DNA of 64,000 nt from Paracyclopina nana (taxonomy: Eukaryota > Arthropoda > Copepoda > Cyclopoida > Cyclopettidae), in assembly GCA_019096065.1 (NCBI GenBank), contig JAGUCH010000003.1:434001-498000 (forward strand), read 5' to 3'. Numbering within the stretch: the stretch's first letter is position 1; each line of letters opens with the position of its first letter. Position numbers and translations under genes: made by a program. The notes under the pieces were generated by a model. The model was not told the DNA's origin. It searched no databases and saw nothing but the letters and a program-made list of their open reading frames with translations. This document shows, piece after piece, positions 28,001-36,656 of this stretch.

Positions 28001-29893
28001 TTGGCAACCCCGTGCAGGAAGCCCTTGCGTAGCTCGTTGGTCCAGCCGGTTTTGCAGACCTCGCTGTCAGGACAAGTGGTGAGCAAATACTTGATGTCAT
28101 GGAGGATGTAGTTGGCCCTTTGGAAGCCAGAGTTGCTGAGGTTCCTCTGGAACTCCAGCTTGCCTCGGTCATTCCGCTTCCGCTCGCATTCGGACATGAA
28201 CGTGCGAAGCAAGTTGGCCAACACGTCATGGTGGGCAATCAGGTAGTGCGCGAGAGTGGGAACGGTGAAGAGTTGCACGGACAAAGAGGTGACGGAGAAG
28301 GAGTGCTCATGATCATCATTGATGAACTCTTTCATCATTTGCCCATAGTTCTTGGAGAACACCGAGGCGAAAGCTCGTCGATTGCTGTCATTGCCAAGGA
28401 GCATGGCTGAGATGAGGAAATGGTGCACGCTCGTCCGCGCGGACTTCCACAGGATAATATCATTCCGCAGAAAATTGTCCAGCCGCGAGTTCCTCCCACT
28501 GAAGCTCGCATTGCCAGTAGGGATGGGGCACTCGAGCAGAATGGCGCCAATGAGGGCTCGGAAGCTGCTGGAGCATTCCATGCGCTCCTGCAGCCACACC
28601 AGCAGCCTTTGGGCAAAGTACTGGTGAGCAACCACGTGGCTATGCATGATGACAACCTTCAAGGGCTTGCCACCCCTTCGTCCGGAAGTCCGCTCGGTGA
28701 TTTTCTTCACCTCCTGGCAAACCTGGAATCCAGAGCATTTCACGATGGACCGCCCGTTCCTGTCAATCATGGTGGTGATTCCAATGGCAGTGGCCCTGTC
28801 ACATTCCACGGCTCTGGGTATGGTTTCGATGACATCATCGTAGCGATGCGACTCGTCATTGTAGATGACGGTGCAGTAGTCATCATTGCTGCCCATGCTG
28901 AAATCATTCATGGACTGGTCAAAGCTGGCTGGGACTTTGTAGGTCAGATCGGAGGGGACGCTGAGCATGCTCTCCGTGGCGAGCAGCTCAAAGATGTAAT
29001 CGAGGACCACGGTGAAAACGAGCTTGGCTCGGGCGCGCAACGCCTCCGGCAACTTGTTGATGATCTCAACTGTGTCCAATTGTCCGGTTCCCACCCCTTG
29101 CTCGTGAGTGGCACAATGCACGTGCGCTGACCACGCCTCAGGATCGCCGCAATCGCAGTAGCCGCCCCCGTTGGAAGTTCCAATTTTGTACCTGACAATT
29201 GGAATTTGCATGTTGTAAAACAGTACAATATATGCAAATTCTACCTGTGGTTGCGATGCTCTGAATTTTTAAAGCAATCCACACAAAGGACACACGTGGG
29301 GTCGTGTCCGCAATCTCTGCAGCTGTAAGTGGGCTCTCCCATCTTGAACAGCTTGCCACACATGGCTTGTGGATCATTGTTGTCAGCTAGGTTTTTCAGC
29401 ACGGTCTCCGGAGTTTGACTGGAGCACAAGAATACGTCCAGGGGAGCCAGGAGAGTGTCACCCACAGCAATGTCATCCACGTGGGATTGAGGGTACAAGT
29501 AGTCCATGCTTGGGATGGGTGCGAGCAGCTTGGGGACATGCAGCCTCCACCATTCTCGAAAATGATGCGATGACAGCTTTTCCTAATTGAGAGATAATCA
29601 TAATTAGTAAATTTGTCATTTGCTTAATGACAGGTTACATTTGCATGTTGATGCTCCCAGTAGGCAATGATCTCCTGGGCAGTTTTGATGCCCTCTTTGT
29701 GCAGCATTTCCACGTCGCTGTCAGCCTCGTCAATGGACTCGTTTGAAGCACCTAGAGGTGCCCTGGAAGGACCTTGTGCCTCCATGGCCAATTGCAGCCA
29801 AGTCGGAGCTTGAAGCCTTCTCTGCAAGCAGGAGAGTTTTCGTAGGAACTTTCGCCTTGGTGAACGAATGGTAACTGAGTCCTGTTGGTCCAT
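19026..29893 (-). CDS. UBR2: E3 ubiquitin ligase UBR1/UBR2 type (N-recognin)
   Basis: Six minus-strand exons keep frame: 29639-29893, 29245-29582, 26776-29191, 25853-26725, 20933-21099 and 19026-20874, giving 1965 residues. The UBR box (about 160-230) starts CGKLFKMGEPTYSCRDCGHD and ends GGGYCDCGDPEAW; it binds basic N-terminal residues. A ClpS-like segment (about 303-385, YCTVIYNDESHRYDDVIE) would bind bulky hydrophobic N-termini. The RING-H2 (1189-1301) has CILCQDEDE, SSCGHVMHASCW and FLCPLC, with a long loop typical of UBR1/2. A C-terminal autoinhibitory region follows with many Cys/His (CLICGEVMCSQSYCCQY). The protein marks N-degron substrates for the proteasome with an E2 of the UBE2A/B type. 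The length slightly exceeds UBR1/2 (about 1750-1820), mostly in low-complexity linkers. A 4.75-kb intron splits the RING just before its last CPLC. UBR1 versus UBR2 cannot be decided here. Confidence 0.93.
22741..22951. repeat. 17-bp minisatellite in UBR intron
   Basis: About ten tandem, slightly variable copies of taccgcacactactaaa, with some units altered to acaacaaaa. The units at the left end are most diverged and those at the right most uniform, as expected of recent expansion. The same motif recurs as a hairpin near 23885-23926. Confidence 0.9.
22989..23026. repeat. half copy of the 48.9-kb foldback arm
   Basis: ggctgaaggataacacaaat plus the following attattttttagaaacac resembles the arm at 48941-48975 of the foldback in the ADAMTS intron, with few changes. 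No second arm is seen here. Confidence 0.5.
23885..23926. repeat. hairpin built from the minisatellite motif
   Basis: gtgtgcggtatttagta (23885-23901) and its exact reverse complement tactaaataccgcacac (23910-23926) flank an 8-base loop. The stem is the 22741-22951 minisatellite unit in both orientations, about 930 bases downstream of the array. Confidence 0.85.
24264..24336 (-). repeat. tRNA-Arg(CCT)-like pseudogene or SINE head
   Basis: On the minus strand, 73 bases form a tRNA outline: D arm GCTCAGTCAGTAGAGC, anticodon loop CTCCTAA (CCT) and T-loop segment GGGTTCGATCCCC. The acceptor stem pairs at only about five of seven positions and the anticodon stem has a mismatch, so a working tRNA is unlikely. 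It lies in the UBR intron on the gene's own strand. Confidence 0.6.
24631..24797. repeat. imperfect foldback repeat
   Basis: The left arm includes acaaagtaaaaatctcg and the right arm the inverse cgatttttactttacaaaat; outer parts (ttataaaacaggctta / tagcttgttttataaattgt) also pair. The arms are roughly 55-65 bases around a loop of about 45. This resembles the non-autonomous foldback at 52141-52312 in layout. Confidence 0.65.
24875..25060 (-). repeat. tRNA-derived SINE-like element, copy 1
   Basis: On the minus strand the order is atcactggctctcat, agctagcatccagtgg, tttgggagcaa, then the tRNA-like body aatggttagagcgctcggct and cttgattcagcagtctaggg. The same order and near-identical sequence occur at 52420-52568 on the plus strand. 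The body's A-box-like ggttagagcgc suggests pol III origin. The flank at 24875-24922 recurs at 53007-53061 and, decayed, at 13534-13574. Confidence 0.7.
25292..25341. repeat. single arm of the 52.1-kb foldback
   Basis: gctcagctatttaatgaccc followed by tactttacgtgccccagctc is almost identical to the right arm of the foldback at 52141-52312. Only one arm is present, so it is a solo end or a deletion derivative. Confidence 0.7.
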
Positions 29894-30672
29894 AAAGAAA
29901 GACGATGTAGATCAGGTCATTTTTTACTTCGTACTAAGCACGTAAGCTGCGCGCTTGAGGAAACAAAGAAGGCTGCTTGAGAAAGGAGGATATGTGTATG
30001 AACCGATGCCAAATCAGGCCGAAATGTAATGAAACTTTTATCTCGAAGCCGAGAGGAAATGCGCAATTCTGAGCAAGTCCGCATTTTGCTTAGTAACTAG
30101 CAAATCATAAATATAGGTTATAAAATCAGCTGATGTCTCCTTCGTTCTTCTACTCACGCAAAATGACGGCAATTCCGGCAAATGCGACCTTCCAACGAGC
30201 AACTGCGGTGCAAGTCTACTTGCGTCGACTTTTCCAGGGCTTTCTTAACGCAATCGCAAAGAACAATGTTTCTCCCAAATTGCCTTTGTTTCTGAGACGT
30301 ACGTGCAACTCAGCTGCTCTTGATTCAATGTACTTCGTTTGCTGTTTTTTTTACGGGCAACACGCCCGGAAAGATTTTCCGTCAAATCGCACAACCTTCT
30401 ACAAATGTAAACAATAAGTCAATAACCCATTAATGTTTAAACATCATTTAAACTCAAACGCGCGCGCGCATTAGGCTATTTACATGGGATAGTGAATTCA
30501 TTTACTAGAATTGTGAAGTTGAACTGAAAAGTACTTTTTAAATATATGATTATAAATGACGAATAAAGGTAATTTAAAGAACAATAGAGGCTGTTATTGT
30601 TTAATCAAGCATAGTGTTTTGTCATGTTTAAAGTAAATGTGTTCAATTTCAGGATCACGGGAAGATTCGTCA
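29894..30672. other. spacer upstream of UBR, downstream of the MYND gene
   Basis: This holds the UBR promoter and the 3' flank of the MYND gene. An open frame at 30133-30417 (plus, 94 codons) has a basic, Arg-rich composition like a short mitochondrial or secreted protein but matches nothing I know, so I do not call it a gene. A GC-alternating run (cgcgcgcgcg) sits near 30462. Confidence 0.45.
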
Positions 30673-31976
30673 CTAATCGTCGGAAGAGTCGGAATCCAAG
30701 GGAGAATCGATGTCGAAATCAGAGTCGGAGTCAGTATAGTTACGAAGGTACTCCACAGCCCAAGGGATTCGGTGGATGATCCTCTTGCCATAAGCAACAA
30801 GCTGAACATCAAATTTCTCCTCGTCCATACAGTATGGATGGCCACAATCGATTCGCTTGCGGTCCCACAATGCATGATAGATTCGAGGCTCATCTCTAAC
30901 CAGAACCTCGATGGCCCTCTGGATTTTATACTCGGTCTTGTTAGACTTCCAAGCCTGGTAGACATCTCCGAAAACCATTTTTTGAATGTTTTCCTAGGTA
31001 AAACTATTGAAACACTATAATTAGCAAAGCAAAGGACACGATACCACCAAAAAATCGATGTTTCCAAATCGATGCGCAGAAGATCCAGGAGGGGCTCGAT
31101 CCAGGACGTCCATGAACGCATCAAGCCTCTCGGACTTTTTCTTGATCTCGTCCAAAAACACGAATCCCAATGCTAGGCCAGACACAAGGAGTTTGGGGGT
31201 GATCTCATCAGACACCCTCATGGCCTCTTCAAACAAGGCCTCAGCCTCCTTGAGCCTCCCTGATAAAGCAGGATTTTGCTATTCAAGCAAGAAAAAGGTT
31301 TCTAAAAAAGCTACATTCTACCTACCCAATTCCAAGTAGTGGCTGATGATCTCAGCATAGACACCAGGTTCTTGCTTGTCCTCACCGTCATCATCAGAAT
31401 CGTCTTGATCATCAGAGTCGTCTTCATCATCGGAAGTATCTCCCACGGAAACATGGCCTTTTTCGGGGAATTCGTTGAACATTTCAACATAAATTTCAAG
31501 AGCCCTATAGTGATCATGGGTCATGGCAAGCGTGAGAACATTGCGGTACCAATAGATCCTGGCAACTCTCTTATCGACTTCAGACTCTTCCTCAGATGCT
31601 AATTAAAGTAATTGCAAGCTGAAATCACAGGCATTTTTGCCAGCATTGTTCTGATGTACTCACTGAATATTTTAGTAAGGAAGCATTTGCGCTCATATTC
31701 ATCAATGTGCGGGTTCCTCCGAGTCAAGCCAGCTTTTCCTCGTTTCCAAACTTGAAATGAATTAATGTATTACTATTTTTTTCTTAAGACAAGCTTAGTC
31801 TTACCCGTGTCAAAGTACTTGATATTTTTGCAAACCTCATCATGCCGCTCGAGGTTGGCCTTTTGGCAAGCTCTGGAGCAATAAGTGATGATCTTGCAGC
31901 CTTGGCATGTCTTGATGGCGACCTCTTCATCAGTCTTGAGACATGTCACACAAAATGGAGCTTTGGAAAGACTCAT
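30673..31976 (-). CDS. MYND zinc-finger protein with acidic segments
   Basis: Five minus-strand exons keep frame: 31805-31976, 31664-31750, 31326-31598, 31045-31259 and 30673-30993, giving about 355 residues. Residues 9-51 are a MYND finger: CVTCLKTDEEVAIKTCQGC, then YCSRACQKANLERHDEVC. It has the C-x2-C, C-x2-C, C-x3-C, H-x3-C zinc ligands. MYND fingers bind proline-rich partner peptides. The rest looks helical (DHYRALEIYVEMFNEFPEKG) with a highly acidic Asp/Ser run about residues 145-165 and an acidic C-terminus (DSDFDIDSPLDSDSSDD). No SET domain is present, so it is not a SMYD methyltransferase. I do not recognise the full-length family. The donor of exon 4 is ambiguous: 31048 or 31045 both keep frame and differ by one codon. 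Confidence 0.8.
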
Positions 31977-32904
31977 GACTAACAAACAGCCTCGAGAATC
32001 TTAATTATCTTTTGTCCGCCTTGGCTGAAAATGACCGAATTATGAGCAACCAGACGATAGTTTTACAATCTTGCCCTGCAAGTTTCTAGAAAAGCCAAAG
32101 CTTTATCTTAACTCTAAAACACAAAGGTCGTTTCAATTCACTTTTAAGCCAGTTAGGTCAAGTGAACGTTAAAGATATTTTTGAACTAACTCAGCTTAAC
32201 GATTTGGCGCATTAATTTGAAAGTGATCATGAATATAAAATCAATTGATCTGGTCGCGCTGAAAAAATTTCAAGTTTCTGCCAGAGACTTATATAACAAG
32301 AGAAGTGCTACTGGGCGCGGCTAAAAGGGGTGCGTTTGCAGATCTGCTGCACGCTCCAAAAGAGAGTACAATGGAATTTTGGTCGCGGCTGCCTGAATTT
32401 GGGCCGGGGCAGACTTTTGGTTGCTAATAACTCCTAAATGAGCCCACTTAGCCAAAATAGTCCTATTTTACGAGTTGCTCAATTTTGCTAGGGCTATCTT
32501 TTGTATTTTGTAAATATTTCCCCGACTATTAGGAATTAAAAGTTGTAAAACAGGGGTGCCAGTTGGCGTTTTCCTTTCTGGATCAAGGCAGCCAGTTGAC
32601 TACTTTATTAGAACAGCTGACCCAAACGTTATCAAAATCACTTGTAGCACTTGGCGCGCGCTCGCGTGCAGTGAGAATGCAAGAAGTAGCACTTCTCTTT
32701 CTATATAAGTCTCTGGTTTCTGCTCGAACTGATTTGCCTTGGCGAACAGCGTGACGCATCAACAAGTAGTGTATCAATCGCTAATTTGGCGATTTTTGGT
32801 GGCATTTGCCTGTTTTCGCAATCCATCACTAACTCACACATTCCCATTTTTCTAGGTACAGAAAGTAGAAGAATCAACAGCTGCTTCTGCACTCGTCAAT
32901 CATC
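31977..32904. other. spacer upstream of the MYND gene
   Basis: No supported gene. A short open frame at 32563-32754 has no recognisable similarity. A splice-acceptor-like tttttctag lies just before 32856 and may lead into the small coding segment at 32905. Confidence 0.4.
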
Positions 32905-32976
32905 ATGACAGGATTATCAGGATCAAAGAGCCAAAACTGCAATTCGACGTGCTTGAATGGCACGAACAAGTACAAG
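32905..32976 (+). CDS. possible first coding exon of an unidentified gene
   Basis: An ATG opens 24 codons (MTGLSGSKSQNCNSTCLNGT then NKYK) that end exactly at a good donor, CAAG|GTACGT. No downstream plus-strand exon could be joined to it with recognisable protein; joining to FEM1 gives an early stop. It may be the start of a gene with small exons I could not see, a FEM1 leader exon, or chance. Confidence 0.25.
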
Positions 32977-33651
32977 GTACGTTAAACCGCGACCATCTTT
33001 GCTTCACGAGCTAGATATCCGAATTTTTTATTCTAATGACGCGCGCTTGAGCAATCCGGAATTTTGACACAATTTAACATTAATTTGAAAGCTTTAATTC
33101 AGTGACTCAATATCACAATTTCAGCGCCTTATCATAATTTACGTACATGTATGAATTTTTGTTAAGGTGTTTTCATTTTTTTGCTTTTTTGAAACTTGAT
33201 GAAGACACAGTCTGATGTTTTCCTAGGTGTCTTTTATGTTTTAGTGTTTTAGCTTAAAATTAGCTAATAGTTATGTTCCATGATAACTTTTGCCTACTTT
33301 TGGATTTGAGTGCTCTCATGGATCCATGCAACAAAAAAGCAGTTGCTAGCCCTGAAAATTACATAAGGATCCCTCAAAAATAGAAAGTCTTTGTTAGTTT
33401 ATGAAAGCCAGCTACCAAAAGGTCAAGTTTGCTCTCCATGGCCTTGGTTCCACATAAGTAACGCCTATCTGACAATGTTGATTCAAAGTGTGCCTTGTAA
33501 TTGTAAGGTTAGGGTAGATGAACCCATTGTCATGCTTTCTATGTTTATTATTAAAACTTTATTGACTTTGTTAAATTCTAAACTAAGCCCGGCTCAATAA
33601 CATTTTGTTAATTTTTTGACGGGCTAAGTTTCATGTAAATACCGGGCACAT
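32977..33651. other. spacer, no gene seen
   Basis: AT-rich sequence with no supported exon. TTTATT at 33543-33548 and 33559-33564 gives AATAAA on the minus strand and probably serves as the poly(A) signal of the DEG/ENaC gene. Confidence 0.45.
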
Positions 33652-34947
33652 TCAGTCCAATTTCGCATAATGGATGATTGTTTCTAAAACACTGTCAAGC
33701 ACACTGTAGATGGCAAAACCGAGGAATAAGCCCAATGAGCCACCCACACTTGAGATCATCGAGTTAATGTCATAAAGGTAATATTCCTCTGAATGCTTGA
33801 TTACATTTTGTGGGTAATAAATATAGACTGTCACTTTTCCATCATTCCCTGAAAATTTCCCATGTTTTATACAAGTTCCTTTATATAAGTAAGACTACTA
33901 TTATCATACTTGTAATCAGTGGAGAGTTTCCTTGAATCAAGTGCTTTGTGTTGTTGCATGCAAAATCGCATCCCATGTTGCTTGGACTCCAAGCTGCCAT
34001 GTGCAAAATATCCATGCCTTGCTTAAGGGCCACAGTATCATTCCCCATGCTTTCAAGATGAATCTCCCTGTCACATGCCTTTAAGTGGTTGAATTTCTAG
34101 GTAGTTTTTAAGACATTATTATGTTTTTTACCTTAAATTCAGGAAGGTATGGCTGGTATACCAATGGTATACAGGTAATGTTTTTGTTAGCTCTCAGCTC
34201 TGAGGTGAAGTAGTTATGAATGCAGTTGATGTGCTCATCCTGGGTCCAAGCTTTGCAAGGTCGATTTTTCTTGTTGACACCTTTGGTTGACTCATAGGTG
34301 ATGCTGACAGACATTGACTCTTCAATGAGAAAGCTGCTTGGTGGATCCGTGAAAGTGAGAAAAGTCATCATGAGTTCCTGAGTTGTATTCCCTAAAATGT
34401 ACAGAAGAGCTCCTCCAATTTCATTAAGCTTCTTAGCATCAAAATCGAAAGCAAGGTAATTCCTATGTTGGTAAAGGGTCTCCAGGTCAAAGCTTTGGCA
34501 TTTTCCAGAGTAGGCAGTGTACAAAGTTCTCTGTCCAAAGAAATTTCTTTAAATATGCAGCTATTGTAAGGAATGCCATACCTTTGTGTAAACTGGGATG
34601 TCCATATCCGTTGATTCACTTATGGAAACCTTTGACAAGTTGACAGCCACCTCATTGGCATATTTGTCAAAAGAGTCTTTAGGCAAGTAGAAGCTGGTAA
34701 AGTTGTTCGGCTTGAACTTGTTTTTGGGGCAAAATATCGTGACAGGGAATTTCAGCATGGGGGTTTCTGCCCACGTGGCTGAAGTTGAAGTGGCTCCATG
34801 AAGGAAGGAGTCAAAGATATTGTAGGAATTGAGTGTGAATCCAATGGTGCAACCAACCAAAATAACGCCCCTAAATAACTTTAGGACAAAAGAAGCGTGT
34901 GGTTTGTTCATAGGCATTTTCCTCACTGAGTAATTCACCACTCTCAT
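33652..34947 (-). CDS. DEG/ENaC (pickpocket-like) sodium channel subunit, short
   Basis: Four minus-strand exons keep frame: 34582-34947, 34132-34530, 33910-34096 and 33652-33848, giving 382 residues. TM1 is about residues 20-45 (FRGVILVGCTIGFTLNSY), followed by the family's post-TM1 block (FPVTIFCPKNKFKPNNF). The C-terminus has the pore/TM2 signature: SSVGGSLGLFLGFAIYSVLD, with the GxS-type selectivity filter. Insect pickpocket channels carry Na+ in mechano-, chemo- and fluid sensing. The protein is short (family about 450-600): the extracellular region is only about 270 residues with few Cys. The conserved His-Gly gating motif that normally precedes TM1 is absent from the 20 residues upstream. 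Either an upstream exon is missing from this model or the channel is modified. Its 5' end was duplicated in tandem (34819-35918). Confidence 0.85.
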
Positions 34948-35918
34948 TATTTATTCACCCTTGCCAAATGAGCCTTAAAAAGTATTTCAAGAATAAGTTC
35001 TGGTTAATGGTAAAATATTGGTCCATTAATTTTTCTTTGGTATGACAGTTGCTTTCATCTTACAATTGATTAAAGTATTTATGTCACTAGTGTATTCCCA
35101 TAGTGCTTAAGTATGCAACACCCTTAGCTCAAACATAGTTATAAGGCTCATTTCTTATACAACCTGCAGCGATCAGCTTTACTCTAGCATGAGTGACACC
35201 TGCCTTAATTTCTGCCTTGCGTTGCTAAATATTTACAATCTGTCTTATTGTTTATGACCTCTTTTTAAGAGAATTTCTGTTTTGCCTTTAAAGCAAGAAG
35301 TTTGTGAATCAGGACGTTCCGCTTTCAGCATTTCTCACATGTTTCCCCCAAACTGCTAAAATCCTGCTATTGTAGGAGTTGAGGGTGAATCCAATGGTGC
35401 AACCAACCAAAATAACGCCCCTGAATAACTTTTGGACAAAAGAAGCGTGTGGTTTGTTCATAGGCATTTTCTTCACTGAGTAATTCCCCACTCTCATTAT
35501 TTATTCACTCTTGCCAAATGAGCCTTAAAAAGTATTTCAAGAATAAGTCCTGGTTAATGGTAAAATATTGGTCCATTAATTTTTCTTTGGTATGACAGTT
35601 GCTTTCATCTTACAATTGATTAAAGTATTTACGTCACTTGTGTATTCCCATAGTGCTTAAGCATGCAACACCCTTAGCTCAAACATAGTTATAGGGCTCA
35701 TTTCTTATACAACCTGCAGCGATCAGCTTGACTCCAGCATGAGTGACACCTACCATAATTTCTGCCTTGCGTTGCTAAATATTTACAATCTATCTTATTG
35801 TTTATGACCTCTTTTTAAGAGAATTTCTGTTTTGCCTTTAAAGCAAGAAGTTTGTGAATCAGGACGTTCCGCTTTCAGCATTTCTCACATGTCTCCCCCA
35901 AACTGCTAAAATCCTGCT
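34819..35918. repeat. 550-bp direct tandem duplication
   Basis: 34819-35368 and 35369-35918 are two copies of one 550-base unit, differing at a small number of positions by eye. Each begins attgtagga and ends at ctgctaaaatcctgct. The unit covers the first about 43 codons of the DEG/ENaC gene and roughly 420 bases of its upstream region, so the promoter was duplicated with the start codon. Confidence 0.93.
35370..35497 (-). pseudogene. truncated copy of DEG/ENaC exon 1
   Basis: On the minus strand ATG at 35497 opens MRVGNYSVKKMPMNKPHASF and continues through TM1 (VILVGCTIGFTLNSYN). It then leaves the homology at the junction of the tandem duplication. Changes against the intact copy include V to G at residue 4, R to K at 9 and L to Q near 22. 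No further channel exon follows, so it cannot make a channel. It is a by-product of the 550-bp duplication. Confidence 0.85.
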
Positions 35919-36656
35919 TTTTTTAAAAAAAAACTCACCCCGCATAGATATCAGGAAAAGGTAAAAAAGCTATACTAAACTGGGTCAGAGTGCAAAGCTC
36001 TGAAATCGCAGGAATCTTCTTTGTTTTTACCAGCCTTGAATTAATATTGGGGCAATATCAGAGGAGTAATAATGGGCCAAGGCCGAGATCGCAATAAAAA
36101 CGAGCTTGGCACACCGAATCCTAGGGAAGTTCCCATGATTGAAAAAGTCAGACGTTTTTGTGCAACGTTCAGGCCGGCTTTTTGGCCTTTGTAGGAGAAT
36201 GGGTCAACAGCGCAAATTCGAGGGCGCGAGCATTGTTTTCCCTGCTTTCTTTGTGATGCAGCTCAATTTCTCCGTCGTCGCTGCGCTGTCACCTTTTAAA
36301 TCGGAATCAGAACAACGGAAAAGCAGTCAGTCTACAATTCACCTGCATTTTGCAAGCAGCTCATCATCATAAATCGGAATCATCATATGCGTCAACATTT
36401 GCTCCTCTTGGTAAGTACTCAATATACAACTATACTAATGATTTTAAATATATGCTTAATTGAGCATGCCGAAATAATGGGCAATTTCATGCATCCAATT
36501 TTGATAACCTTTCCGGATAAGAATTGCGAAATGTTGAGAAGATTTGCAAAATGCAACAACATAATGCGGATACATTTTCACTTTCTTGTTCTTCACCAGG
36601 AAGGAAAGCATCATAACAAACATCAAATTTGGCAGCCAACCAAAAGTTGAGTCAAG
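35919..36656 (+). other. FEM1 leader region with 5' UTR intron and upstream ORF
   Basis: A donor at 36411 (CTTG|GTAAGT) and an acceptor ending at 36599 (ttcttcaccag) define a 189-base leader intron. In the spliced leader an upstream ORF starts at ATG 36387 (MRQHLLLL), crosses the intron and stops at TGA 36648-36650. That is 24 codons, ending six bases before the FEM1 ATG at 36657. Confidence 0.6.

Noticed and set aside
30133-30417. 94-codon plus-strand frame upstream of UBR
   Set aside because: No similarity, no clear promoter or poly(A) signal, and it lies where the UBR promoter is expected.
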